64,000 nucleotides of DNA from Nitrospirota bacterium (GCA_003695915.1 RFGF01000105.1:1-64000), one strand, 5' to 3'; positions 19,038-27,451 are shown, counted from the first letter of the stretch. Numbers and translations are program-made. Notes: generated by a model not told the origin, from the letters alone.

Positions 19038-19118
19038 ATGGCGATGCGCATCGGCGAGGAGGTCAACCCTCGAGCTCTACGATACTCAACGCTGCTTTAC
19101 AGGAGGTCTTGGGCATGA
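19038..19118 (+). CDS. Possible 26-codon leader peptide
   Basis: ATG 19038 has CGGAGG 8 bases upstream and reads 26 codons to TGA 19116-19118, which overlaps an ATG at 19115 as ATGA. That second ATG has its own AGGAGG and is in frame with the secreted protein gene that I start at 19202. The peptide is basic and has no recognised motif. Arrangement suggests translational coupling, but a chance ORF is possible. Confidence 0.3.
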   Translation: MAMRIGEEVNPRALRYSTLLYRRSWA

Positions 19119-19201
19119 TACAACAACCGAGCCAAAGGAACATTGACCACGATGGACGTTGGAGAGGTTTTCAAGAGCCGACGACAACGACGGAGGTGTG
19201 T

Positions 19202-19627
19202 ATGGCGATTCAGGGATCCCGACAGAGTTGGAATGTCTGTATAACAGTTTTGTTATTCCTCATGGGGATGGGCAGTGCAGCGTCGGCCCATCCTTCCGAT
19301 CGCGGTCGCCATGATGACCAGTTGTTTACGATGTCGGCGGGCGGGTTGACGATCGGAGGCCCGGGCATTGCCAGCATCAATACCAACAGCGCGCTCACCA
19401 TTATGGAATTGTCCGGGGGGACGCTCCGAAGCGTGTGCGCGACGGTGTACAACAATGGCCCGGGCATTGCCAGCATTCGGATCGTTCGCTCCGGTGGGGA
19501 TCGGGTCGATAAATTGGTCAAAAACGGTCAGTCCCGCGCGTTGTGCGGAGAAGGCCAGGCCGTCGATGTCGCGTGCGAGGTCCAGGACTGTCATATCTTG
19601 TGGCGGGTTGATCGATTGCCGCAGTGA
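19202..19627 (+). CDS. Small secreted protein of unknown function
   Basis: 141-residue exported protein. A clean signal peptide (residues 1-29, hydrophobic core ITVLLFLMGMGSA, cleavage after ASA) precedes a Gly-rich mature part with two GPGIASI copies and four cysteines in the second half (SVCATVYNN, LCGEG, VACEV, DCHIL) that could form disulfides. GGAGG is close upstream of ATG 19202; an in-frame ATG at 19115 also has a ribosome site and would add 29 residues. The GPGIASI copies arise from an exact 20-base repeat (19358-19377 and 19457-19476). No family recognised. The 365 bases upstream to typA contain a possible leader ORF. Confidence 0.65.
   Translation: MAIQGSRQSWNVCITVLLFLMGMGSAASAHPSDRGRHDDQLFTMSAGGLTIGGPGIASINTNSALTIMELSGGTLRSVCATVYNNGPGIASIRIVRSGGDRVDKLVKNGQSRALCGEGQAVDVACEVQDCHILWRVDRLPQ
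19358..19476 (+). repeat. Exact 20-bp direct repeat inside the secreted-protein gene
   Basis: GGCCCGGGCATTGCCAGCAT occurs at 19358-19377 and again at 19457-19476, 99 bases (33 codons) apart and in the same frame. Recombination between them would delete 33 codons without a frameshift. Confidence 0.85.
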
Positions 19628-19695
19628 ACGGCTGTCAACTCCTGTCAGAAATGTGAACATTCGAAAACGCGTGTCCGGAGCGCATCAGGGATCAT

Positions 19696-19736
19696 CGAGC
19701 CTCGTTCGCCCTTTCCGAATGAGGCTCGTTTTTTTA
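19696..19736 (+). terminator. Intrinsic terminator after the secreted-protein gene
   Basis: CGAGCCTCGTTC (19696-19707) pairs with GAATGAGGCTCG (19718-19729) with one mismatch, followed by a run of T to 19735. The stretch from here to about 20280 is about 540 bases without a gene or other feature that I can support. Confidence 0.85.
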
Positions 19737-20280
19737 ATAAGCCAAGACTTGTGGGTTGCCATGCGCCAGGTCCGGGATACGATACGGTCGAGAAGGCGTC
19801 AAAAGGGCAGATCTCGGCATGTTTGACAGGGCGGGTTTTGAGGTCGGTCCAGATTGCCGCCTGAAGATCCACTATTTTGTAATCTCTTCTCTCGCTCTCG
19901 ACGATCCTATATCGGGGAAGAGCGCACAATTTCAAAGCATCATTCATTTCTCAGGATCAAATTCTCCCCTAGTAAGCCAGTGCCGAATGTAGAGTGTCGG
20001 CCCATCGGTCATCCGCCAGCCTGTTGAGCTGTTCAAAAATAATCTCGTGGATCATGCGACCAATGCGGTGATGACGAACCTTGAACGGTCGAGGTGGGTT
20101 GAGAGGTAGCATGCATGTAAGACCCGATTGTTAGCTAGAGGCCGAGGCGACCGCCTTGACGCTGGGTGTTTGTTCGAGCGAAGTGCTCAGGACGAGCGAT
20201 GCACCAGGTCGAGCTCATGAGCATCGACCGAATGCATACGCGAACATATTTATGATCTTCGTGGAGGCTTTTTCGCGAGC

Positions 20281-20309
20281 TTGATATCCTAGAGATTCTT
20301 TTATATATA
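20281..20309 (+). promoter_or_regulatory. Sigma-70-like promoter for the outer-membrane protein gene
   Basis: TTGATA (20281-20286) and TATATA (20304-20309) are separated by 17 bases in an AT-rich patch. Transcription would start near 20316, giving an approximately 50-base leader before the ATG at 20366, which has an AAGGAGG ribosome site 6-12 bases upstream. Confidence 0.55.
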
Positions 20310-20381
20310 AGTTGGCGATCAAGATCAGGACTTTTTGATGACTTTTTAAGAAAGGAGGGCTGACGATGGTACACATCATGA

Positions 20382-20417
20382 ACCGACCGACCGACCGACC
20401 GACCGACCGACCGACCG
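20382..20417 (+). repeat. (ACCG)9 tetranucleotide tract near the start of the porin-like gene
   Basis: Nine perfect ACCG copies followed by AC (to 20419). The tract lies between a well-placed ATG (20366, AAGGAGG ribosome site; second in-frame ATG 20378) and the signal peptide of the outer-membrane gene. Read in frame it would encode repeats of Arg-Pro-Thr-Asp. With nine copies the frame from 20366 ends at a TGA at 20444-20446; with seven or ten copies it would join the protein. This is the layout of a phase-variable contingency locus. Confidence 0.9.
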
Positions 20418-20484
20418 ACAACCCAACCCACATTCCTCGTCCCTGAGTCGTATCAGGAAGCCTCGGGTCATTCTCGGGGCGATA

Positions 20485-21144
20485 ATGCTTTTCTTGCTCG
20501 GCAGCGTGGGCATCCTGTCCCAGTCTGTTCGTGCCGAACTCTATGTGGGTGCTCAGGTGGGGGGAAACTTCCCCAGCGATTTTTCTGACGTTAACGGTGT
20601 GGGGGCACGTTCGGGTGTTACACTGAGTGATTTGGATTTAGACAATTCGGTGGTATTCGGGGGCAAGGTCGGGTATTTCTTTCCTTCCATTCCTTGGCTC
20701 GGCATCGAAAGCGAAGTGTACACGGCGACACCCGATCTTCCGTCACAGACCGCTACCGCTTCAGCTAGTGTCACAGTCTTTGGAACCACCATCACGGGCA
20801 GCGGAAGCATAACGTTACCTTCTGCCGATGTCCGGGTGACGACCTGGGCCAACTTGATTCAGGTCCGCTATCCCGGCAGTGCGATCCAGCCGTATGCCGG
20901 AGTGGGATTGGGGGTCTTTTTTGCAGACATCGACGGGACGGGTTTTTCGGACTCCGATACGGCACCGGGGCTGGTCGTCAATACCGGGCTTCGCTGGTAC
21001 GTGACCAAACGCATCGCGGTCTTCGGCGAATACAAATACAATTTTGTCTCGCTGGAATTCGACGATCCGACCGTATCGGTCGAAGGGGATTACAGCGCCC
21101 ACAACGTAGTCGGAGGCATTTCCTTCCATTTCCCAGGCCTCTAA
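20485..21144 (+). CDS. Outer-membrane beta-barrel protein, probably phase-variable
   Basis: From ATG 20485 this reads 219 residues: a signal-peptide core (MLFLLGSVGILSQSVRA), then a beta-barrel of the OmpA-like/OMP_b-brl type (ELYVGAQVGGNF, VFGGKVGYFFP, PYAGVGLGVFFADI, NTGLRWYVTKRIAVFGEYKYNF). ATG 20485 lacks a clear ribosome site and the basic n-region that a signal peptide needs; the codons just upstream in the same frame supply it (SRIRKPRVILGAI). The natural start is therefore likely 20366 or 20378, now separated by nine ACCG repeats and out of frame. One more repeat would give about 40 extra residues in frame. So this allele is probably OFF or poorly expressed, or the repeat count is wrong in the assembly. 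The ligand is unknown. Confidence 0.8.
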   Translation: MLFLLGSVGILSQSVRAELYVGAQVGGNFPSDFSDVNGVGARSGVTLSDLDLDNSVVFGGKVGYFFPSIPWLGIESEVYTATPDLPSQTATASASVTVFGTTITGSGSITLPSADVRVTTWANLIQVRYPGSAIQPYAGVGLGVFFADIDGTGFSDSDTAPGLVVNTGLRWYVTKRIAVFGEYKYNFVSLEFDDPTVSVEGDYSAHNVVGGISFHFPGL

Positions 21145-21207
21145 GACTTTGGAACGAGAGAGCCACTTCTGACCGGTATGCTGCACTCCTCCAGAAGGGC
21201 TCACCAG

Positions 21208-21240
21208 ACGGGGAACGATCGTCAGTCGTTCCCCGTTTTG
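21208..21240 (+). terminator. Intrinsic terminator after the outer-membrane gene
   Basis: ACGGGGAACGA (21208-21218) pairs perfectly with TCGTTCCCCGT (21226-21236) around a 7-base loop, with a T-rich stretch behind it. The 200 bases beyond hold no gene. Confidence 0.85.
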
Positions 21241-21440
21241 TTTTCGGGGAGTGTTTTGGAGCGGAGAGCCAAGGCTGGCCTGAAAAGGCATCGAATAGCG
21301 CTCCCGGTTGACCTGGGAGCCCAGGTCCGAGATGCCTGGGGACTTTGGAACGCTACTGGGTAGGGCGCGAAGATGGTTTCCGGTCAGTGCGACCGATCGT
21401 CGCTCTTCTGGCGTCGAATCAAGAGGAGAGAAAGTCGCCT

Positions 21441-22115
21441 TTAAGAGGAGGATTCCCTTTCGCGTTCCCCGTGATGCGGAAAGCCGCGATGATGACCATT
21501 GGATCCTTCCATCATGCTCCGAATCCGCTCGTGAACGGCTTTCATACGCCTGCGCTGCTCCTCGGTAAGAACGGCCCGGGCTTGGCGTTTGGCTTTGATC
21601 CCTGCAAGCCGCAGATCGGCCTTCGAAGCATACAGCGCCCTGAGTTTTTCTTCGATCGTGGACAGCGGGGTTTCGTCGTCTCGAAGCAGTTGGTGCAGTT
21701 CCAGATTGGCGACCGCGATATCCGCTTTCAGCCGGATGCGTTGTTTGCGATACGCCGTTTCGATGTCCCGCAGTTTGGCAGCCTGTTCATCGGTGATAGC
21801 CATCGCCTCCTTGAATCGGAGAATGTGGTGGATATACTCGCTCACGCTTTGATGCGGGCCTCGTGCATAGCTCTGCCGTCCGTATCCGTGGCCGGCATAG
21901 CCGTGTGTTTCGTCGCCATAATGGCGGCCATGGGATTGGACATGGGGAGAGCCGTAGCCGGCTTCGTATTCGGAATGACCCGACGAGTCTCCGGGATGAT
22001 GATCCGCCTTATTGGCAAATGTGGGCGATGTCAGCAATACCAGGAAGAGAAGCACAACGCCGGTTCTGAGGGCCGGTCTCCGGATAGATCGATCTGGCTG
22101 GATTCCAACTATCAT
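21441..22115 (-). CDS. Periplasmic Spy/CpxP-like protein, His-rich
   Basis: 224-residue exported protein. The basic start IRRPALR and hydrophobic core GVVLLFLVLLTSPTFA form a signal peptide. A His/Gly/Tyr-rich segment (about residues 35-90) likely binds metal, and the C-terminal half is helical with the LTxxQ-like motifs (AITDEQAAKLRDIE, AVLTEEQRRRM) of Spy/CpxP/ZraP proteins, which act as periplasmic chaperones or zinc-stress sensors. AAAGGAG precedes ATG 22115. It follows fbpC closely (19 bases), so it may be co-transcribed with the iron transporter. Confidence 0.75.
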   Translation of the reverse strand: MIVGIQPDRSIRRPALRTGVVLLFLVLLTSPTFANKADHHPGDSSGHSEYEAGYGSPHVQSHGRHYGDETHGYAGHGYGRQSYARGPHQSVSEYIHHILRFKEAMAITDEQAAKLRDIETAYRKQRIRLKADIAVANLELHQLLRDDETPLSTIEEKLRALYASKADLRLAGIKAKRQARAVLTEEQRRRMKAVHERIRSMMEGSNGHHRGFPHHGERERESSS

Positions 22116-22134
22116 GACTATTGTCTCCTTTCGA

Positions 22135-23292
22135 TTATCGCGTGGAAGATTGTTCGAATAAGACGGTATGGGTGGCAATAATCTCTAGTTCGACAGCCGT
22201 CCCGATTGCGTACACGTGCGTCGAGGGTTGTGCACAATGGATGTGACGTCCCGATGGGAGACGAATCCTGTACAGATTTTCCGAGCCTCGGAATTGTCGG
22301 TATTCGATTCGGGCTGTTCCGTGACCGACACGAACAATACGGATGTCGTCCGGTCTGATCATCACGAGGACATGATTTCCGCCTTGATACGTTCCTTGAC
22401 GTGGAAACTCGCCGATTTCTGTCATGACTTTTCCGTTTTCAATGACCCCGGGGATGAAGTCCGCTTGCCCAACGAATTCCGCAACGAACGGACAATTGGG
22501 CAAATGGTAGAGTGTTTCTGGAGCGTCGCATTGAACGAGGCGCCCCCCATGCAGCACGGCGACTTGGTCGGCCATCGCAAAGGCTTCATCGTGATCGTGG
22601 GTCACCAGGACCGTCGTGGTTCGAGTCCCCCGCAGAAGCTGAAGCAATTCTTCCCGCATTTTGACCGTCATGTCGGGATCGAGGTTGCTGAAGGGTTCGT
22701 CCAACAACAAGAGGACGGGATTGGGGGCTAAGGCTCTGGCCAAGGCCACGCGTTGACGCTGCCCGCCGGAGAGTTCATGGGGATAACGATGCTCCAAGCC
22801 CTTCAATCCGATGAGGTCGAGCATGATTCGGAGGCGCTCGCGCCTCGCTGCTGCCGGCCAGCGGTGGAGACCGAAGGTGATGTTGTCCGCGACGCACAGA
22901 TGAGGAAACAGCGCATAGTCTTGAAACACCATGCCTACGCGCCGTTCCTCGCTGGGAACATGGTGCTGCGGTGAGGACACCAGGCGCCCGTTGAGGCGAA
23001 TCTCCCCGTACGTCACGCGCTCGAATCCGGCAATCGCTCGCAAGGTCGTGGTCTTGCCGCATCCGGACGGACCCAAAAGACACAAGATGTCGCCTTGAGC
23101 GGCTGTCAGGGACATCGCCTCAATGGCGGGTCGTTGCGGTTCATAGGCACACGTCACCGCTCGGAGTTCGAGGACGGTGGGGCGCGTCGAGGAAGAAGCC
23201 AGGGGCTGGGTGTTCGCTTCCGAAATCGGGGATGCAAAGGTTCGAATATCCAGAGTGGATGGCGCCGGCTGAGAAGAAGTTGGGCTGTTCAT
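22135..23292 (-). CDS. fbpC: Ferric-iron ABC transporter ATPase (FbpC-like)
   Basis: 385-residue ATPase that drives import through FbpB. Walker A is GPSGCGKTT, Q-loop FQDYALFPH, signature LSGGQRQRVALARAL, Walker B LLLLDEPFSNLDP, switch histidine VLVTHDHDEAF. The C-terminal regulatory part (about residues 285-385) contains IRPDDIRIV, a TOBE-type domain. A 40-residue Ser/Pro-rich extension precedes the core. Polyamine/sulfate relatives look alike; the neighbouring fbpA/fbpB and fur favour iron. Confidence 0.9.
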   Translation of the reverse strand: MNSPTSSQPAPSTLDIRTFASPISEANTQPLASSSTRPTVLELRAVTCAYEPQRPAIEAMSLTAAQGDILCLLGPSGCGKTTTLRAIAGFERVTYGEIRLNGRLVSSPQHHVPSEERRVGMVFQDYALFPHLCVADNITFGLHRWPAAARRERLRIMLDLIGLKGLEHRYPHELSGGQRQRVALARALAPNPVLLLLDEPFSNLDPDMTVKMREELLQLLRGTRTTTVLVTHDHDEAFAMADQVAVLHGGRLVQCDAPETLYHLPNCPFVAEFVGQADFIPGVIENGKVMTEIGEFPRQGTYQGGNHVLVMIRPDDIRIVRVGHGTARIEYRQFRGSENLYRIRLPSGRHIHCAQPSTHVYAIGTAVELEIIATHTVLFEQSSTR

Positions 23293-23338
23293 CAGAGTTT
23301 AGGCACAGTGAAGGATCCCGGCGTATTGTATGGGAAGA

Positions 23339-24931
23339 TTACGAAATCTGCCAATGGTTTCTCGAAAGCAGGAACACGATCGGCGCCGTGACCAGGATGA
23401 TCAAGAGGGCTGGCGGCGCGGCCAACTGATAGAGTTCCTCGCTGGCTTCCAACCAAATCCGAACAGCCAAAGTATCGAACCCGACGGGACGCAGGAGCAA
23501 TGTCGCCGGCAACTCTTTCATGGCTTGGATAAACATCAGCATCCAAGCCACGAAAAACCCGCCACGCACCAATGGAAACGTAATCCGTCTGAACACGTGA
23601 AGTGCTCGATGCCCTAGACTTCGTGCCGCTTCCTCGAGATTCGGCGCAACCTGGTGGAGCGACGATTCCATGGCCTGGAGACCGGCTGGCAGAAAGTGAA
23701 TCAGATAGGCGAGGATTAACACAACGACGGTGCCATACAGAAACGGCACTCCTTGCATAAAGACCATCATCAAGGCCAGTGCAGCAACGGGACCAGGCAG
23801 GACATAACCCGAATAGGCTCCCTGTAAACACAAAATCGTCCACTTCGAGGGATACCGGCTCGCGAGATATGCGACCGGAGTTCCGAGACATAATGCCAAT
23901 GTGGCGGCGGTCGCCGACAGTGTCAAACTGTTCCACAGATACTCGAGGAAGGTGCCGCTGACCGTGCCAGCCGAAAGGCCGGTCACGGTCCAGTACGCCA
24001 GGTATGCTGTCGGAAGTGCAAAGGCTCCGATGAACACGATCGCCAAATACCCGGTAATCATCGTTGTTTTGATCGATGAGCAGGGGAATGGCCGTAAGGG
24101 ACGCTGATGTCCTGTCGTTTGATAAAATCGGCTTTTTCGTCGAAACCAGCGTTCAGCCGATAAAAAGGCGATGGCGAATGCGACGAGCAAGAGGCTGAGG
24201 GCCGAAGCAGCATGGTAATCGAACCGTCCTGAAATTTGCTGATACACGGCATAGGTGAACGTTTGAAAGCGCAACAGGGAAACCGCACCGAAATCGGACA
24301 CGACGTACAGCGTGACTAAAAACAATCCGGCCACGAGGGCCGGTCGAATCAACGGCAACGAAACGAAGAAAAATGTTCGCCATTTCGATGCCCCGGTCAC
24401 GCGAGCCGCTTCCTCGTACGAGACGTTAAAGGTCAGAAACGCGGATCGACTCAACAGATAGACAAATGGAAAGGTATTGAGCGTCATGACGAGCAACGCC
24501 CCCCAAAACGTGTACGGGGAGAATACACGAGCCTCGGGTCCGGCCAAAGCTTGCCAGATGCGTTCGATCGGTCCGCCGAGGTCCAATAAGAACGTGTACA
24601 CATAAGCTAGAACATACGAGGGAATCGCCAGTGGAAGCACGAGTGCCCATTCCCAAAATCCTCGTCCACGAAACGTATACCGTGTCAAGAGCCAAGCCGT
24701 AGAGATGCCTAGACACAGAGTAACCAATGCCACCCCTAGCGCCAGGGAAATGGTATTCAGGGCCAACTCTGGCACACGTGTGTTCCACAAACGCTCCCAG
24801 ACTGCGGCATCGACGGTGATGGCGGAGTAGGTGACGTACAACAGAGGGAGTGCGATGAGTCCGGCGATAAGGAATACAATCGCCGAGAGCGGCATCGGAG
24901 CCATCTGGCGGACAAAGACGGACATGATCAT
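23339..24931 (-). CDS. fbpB: Ferric-iron ABC transporter permease (FbpB-like)
   Basis: 530-residue inner-membrane permease with two fused halves of six helices each, the typical FbpB/SfuB layout. The two EAA loops are recognisable as YEEAARVTGASKWRTFFFVSLPLIRPAL in half one and LEEAARSLGHRALHVFRRITFPLVRGGF in half two. ATG 24931 lies 4 bases after the fbpA stop; a TTG at 24949 would overlap fbpA. No good ribosome site is seen, which suggests translational coupling to fbpA. Confidence 0.92.
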   Translation of the reverse strand: MIMSVFVRQMAPMPLSAIVFLIAGLIALPLLYVTYSAITVDAAVWERLWNTRVPELALNTISLALGVALVTLCLGISTAWLLTRYTFRGRGFWEWALVLPLAIPSYVLAYVYTFLLDLGGPIERIWQALAGPEARVFSPYTFWGALLVMTLNTFPFVYLLSRSAFLTFNVSYEEAARVTGASKWRTFFFVSLPLIRPALVAGLFLVTLYVVSDFGAVSLLRFQTFTYAVYQQISGRFDYHAASALSLLLVAFAIAFLSAERWFRRKSRFYQTTGHQRPLRPFPCSSIKTTMITGYLAIVFIGAFALPTAYLAYWTVTGLSAGTVSGTFLEYLWNSLTLSATAATLALCLGTPVAYLASRYPSKWTILCLQGAYSGYVLPGPVAALALMMVFMQGVPFLYGTVVVLILAYLIHFLPAGLQAMESSLHQVAPNLEEAARSLGHRALHVFRRITFPLVRGGFFVAWMLMFIQAMKELPATLLLRPVGFDTLAVRIWLEASEELYQLAAPPALLIILVTAPIVFLLSRNHWQIS

Positions 24932-24935
24932 GTGA

Positions 24936-26066
24936 TTATCGGAGGCCAACTTGTTCGATCAGACGCATGGTGGGATCGCGCAATTCGGACAATCGCGTCA
25001 AAGGGACCTGCGCGACATGGAAGCTGTCTCGCGGCGGGAGCGCGGGATCGGCTTCGACTTCCGGATGGAGGGGATATTCTTTGTTTAAAGAGGCGAATAG
25101 GCGTTGTCCGGCTTGAGACACCAAGAATTGCACAAGCCGTTTGGCCGCGTCTACGTGCTTGGCATGGGCCGTGACACCAACACCGGCCACGTTCATAATC
25201 ATGCCCATACCGCCTTCTTCTTGATCAGTCAGGATGGGAGTAATCGGTGCCTGGGGATGTTTGGCCAAATGCCGATAGATATAATAATGGTTGACAAGAC
25301 CCAAGGCCACCTTGCCTTTCGCGACGGCATCGACGATTTGGCGGTTCTTGCTGTACACCTGATTGCCCGCATTCGCTTTGATGCCTTCCAGAAATTTCTT
25401 GGCCACGGCTTCGCCTTTGAGGGCGAGAATCACCGATACGCCAGCCTGAAGATACTCGCTGACGGCATTAGGAATCGCGAGTTGTCCTTTCCAACGAGGA
25501 TCGGCCACATCCAAAATCGAGGAGATCTCATGGGATTGCACCCGTTGCGTGTTGGCCACTACGACCCAAATCCGACCCGACAACCCGATCCAGCTATTGT
25601 CGGGGGCGCGGAAAGCCGGTGGAATGTTCCGCTCCACTTCCTTCATGGAAATCGGCCGCAACAGCCGAAGCTCGCGGGCCCGTTCCAGTGTGCCGGCATC
25701 GTTGGTGATGAAGACATCGGCTGGCGTATTCGGCCCTTCGATGCGCAATCGATTGACCAGTTCCGTGGAGCCTGATGTCAGCAGTTGAATGGTGATTCCG
25801 GTTTTGTCTTCGAATACATCCAGCACGGGTTTGATCAAACGCTCGGCTCGCCCTGAATAGACCACTAGCGACTCGGCCGCATAGCTAGCAGTCGGCCATG
25901 CCCACAGACCGATCACGATGGTCCAGAAAATCACGACACCGGTGCACATCCATCGTGTATTCAGACGTGTATTCAGAGCGCGGCCTCGTTGCAGTGCGCG
26001 AACGCCAAAAAAGAAAGAGCGGATTGTTGAACCGCCAGCCAAGGGCAGGCATAAGAACTGTTGCAT
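24936..26066 (-). CDS. fbpA: Ferric-iron ABC transporter substrate-binding protein (FbpA-like)
   Basis: 376-residue periplasmic binding protein, transferrin-like fold. The hydrophobic signal core is VVIFWTIVIGLWAW with likely cleavage after SYAA, then ESLVVYSGRAERLIKPVLD. The iron-binding Tyr pair is suggested by GLVNHYYIYRH. ATG 26066 gives an unusually long n-region of about 40 residues that includes a RLNT repeat; ATG 25949 would give a normal signal peptide, so the true start is uncertain. It is downstream of fur on the same strand, with a Fur-like box in the gap. Confidence 0.88.
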   Translation of the reverse strand: MQQFLCLPLAGGSTIRSFFFGVRALQRGRALNTRLNTRWMCTGVVIFWTIVIGLWAWPTASYAAESLVVYSGRAERLIKPVLDVFEDKTGITIQLLTSGSTELVNRLRIEGPNTPADVFITNDAGTLERARELRLLRPISMKEVERNIPPAFRAPDNSWIGLSGRIWVVVANTQRVQSHEISSILDVADPRWKGQLAIPNAVSEYLQAGVSVILALKGEAVAKKFLEGIKANAGNQVYSKNRQIVDAVAKGKVALGLVNHYYIYRHLAKHPQAPITPILTDQEEGGMGMIMNVAGVGVTAHAKHVDAAKRLVQFLVSQAGQRLFASLNKEYPLHPEVEADPALPPRDSFHVAQVPLTRLSELRDPTMRLIEQVGLR

Positions 26067-26121
26067 GGAGCACCAGCCTTTCTTTCCCTAAAGCCTCCTG
26101 ATGGAAGCAGATGCAAAAATG

Positions 26122-26140
26122 TGAAAATGATACTGATTTG
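26122..26140 (-). promoter_or_regulatory. Possible Fur box upstream of fbpA
   Basis: The AT-rich segment TGAAAATGATACTGATTTG, taken on the plus strand, matches the 19-base Fur consensus at roughly 12-13 positions by eye and includes the GATA/ATT-type core. It lies 56-74 bases upstream of ATG 26066 and directly downstream of the fur stop. Fur control of fbpABC is therefore plausible but not shown. Confidence 0.4.
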
Positions 26141-26178
26141 AGATTTCAATTATAGATTATTAAAAAAATAGGAGGGCG

Positions 26179-26619
26179 TCAACTTCGACATTTGGCACAG
26201 AGGCCATACAGCTCGAGCTTATGGGTCTGGATGGTAAAACCGTTCTGTGCGGCCACTTCTTCTTGGAGTTGTTCGATTTGGCAATTTTGGAATTCGACAA
26301 TTTTCCCGCACGACGTGCAGATCAAGTGATCATGATGCCCTTTATGAGCCACATTGTCGAAAAGCGTTTGCGAACCAAAATGGCGTTCCTGCGCCATGCC
26401 GGTTTCACACAGGAGTTTCAAGGTACGGTAAATCGTGGCGAGGCCGATGTGAGGGTCTTTCTTCGAGAGAATATGATAGAGCTGTTCGGCTGTCACATGT
26501 TCCATTTTTAAAAACGCGTTCAAGATCTGCTCCCGCTGGCGGGTCAGTTTTAAATTGTGTTTGGCCAGGTGTTGTTTCAGTAGCTCGAGTTCTTTTCCCG
26601 CTTTGGCCATGGTCGGCAT
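26179..26619 (-). CDS. fur: Ferric uptake regulator Fur
   Basis: 146-residue iron-responsive repressor. DNA-binding helix: KLTRQREQILNAFLKMEHVTAEQLYHIL ... IGLATIYRTLKLLCETG. Metal sites include HKGHHDHLICTSCGKIVEF and the C-terminal CAKC, so both zinc cysteine pairs are present. AAGGAG precedes ATG 26619; an in-frame codon 15 bases upstream is less likely. It directly precedes the ferric transporter genes. Zur or PerR cannot be fully excluded from sequence alone. Confidence 0.9.
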   Translation of the reverse strand: MPTMAKAGKELELLKQHLAKHNLKLTRQREQILNAFLKMEHVTAEQLYHILSKKDPHIGLATIYRTLKLLCETGMAQERHFGSQTLFDNVAHKGHHDHLICTSCGKIVEFQNCQIEQLQEEVAAQNGFTIQTHKLELYGLCAKCRS

Positions 26620-26890
26620 CGCAGCTCCTTCCAAAGAGCACGTATTAAACCGGAAAGAAGAAAGCGGGTCAAGAGAGCAACCGACACGCGAGATCCTGAC
26701 TGAGGGTTCGATGCCTGTCTGCGAATGTCCTCGTCTTTGACAGATTTGGTTGAAGGGCAGGCGGCTTCGAACGTTGACGACTTCCGGAAAAGGCGTCTAA
26801 GCTCGGATTGACAAATCTCGCACGCCGAAAAAGCGAGGCGAGCAATAGAGTTAAACTGTGTGAGCAAACGTCGAAGAGGAGCAGAGGGCC

Positions 26891-27451
26891 ATGCGAACAC
26901 CGCAGGATATTACCATCGATCGAGCGCTCTTAGTGTATCTCTTGCATTTGGCTGAACCATATGGGTTCATGTCCGATGTAAAATTTCAGCAATTACTGTT
27001 TCTCAGCGAACTGTTTATGTTCGGAAAAAATTTGAAGGGATTCCATTTTGAATTCATGCGGTTTGCGTATGGAGCCTTCAGCAAAGAGGCTGACAACGAT
27101 TTGCTCTTTTTGCGAAGGAAGGAGCGGTTGGAAAATTTTACGCCGACCGAGCAGGCGCAACCGGTGATCGAGCTCGTCGAGCAGGTGGCTCAGTCAACGG
27201 ATGTCAATCAGCAAATCATGGATATCTTATTGGAAACCGTGAAAGTCCATGGTCCGCGTGACAATTCGGAGATCATCAAAGCCGTCGAGGCGATCGAGCT
27301 CAGTCCGGCAGATCGCCCTGACCAAAAATTGGCCATTCGCGATATTTCGTTCCATTCCATTCTTTTGGTCCCCTCGCGCATCGAGGTCGTCGGGGAATGG
27401 ACGGTTCCCCCTCAACAACTCAAGCAGCTCAATGCGGCGCTCGGGGCATGA
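26891..27451 (+). CDS. Panacea/SocA-like (DUF4065-like) protein
   Basis: 186-residue protein whose N-terminal half follows the Panacea/SocA pattern: LLVYLLHLAE, then VKFQQLLFLSELFMFGKNLKGFHFEFMRFAYGAFSKEAD, which resembles the usual L-x-K-L-L-Y-F ... G-P-V segment. The C-terminal half is helical and ends in a beta-like segment. Panacea proteins are antitoxins or proteolysis adaptors next to toxin genes. No toxin-like neighbour exists here: the gene stands alone between fur and glgE. AGAGGAG lies a little upstream of the ATG. The family call is by pattern only. The 287 bases downstream to glgE hold nothing I recognise. Confidence 0.5.
   Translation: MRTPQDITIDRALLVYLLHLAEPYGFMSDVKFQQLLFLSELFMFGKNLKGFHFEFMRFAYGAFSKEADNDLLFLRRKERLENFTPTEQAQPVIELVEQVAQSTDVNQQIMDILLETVKVHGPRDNSEIIKAVEAIELSPADRPDQKLAIRDISFHSILLVPSRIEVVGEWTVPPQQLKQLNAALGA

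Noticed and set aside
20135-20433. Minus-strand frames with VGRSVGRSVGRS repeats
   Set aside because: They are the reverse translation of the ACCG tract and have no ribosome site or recognised domain.
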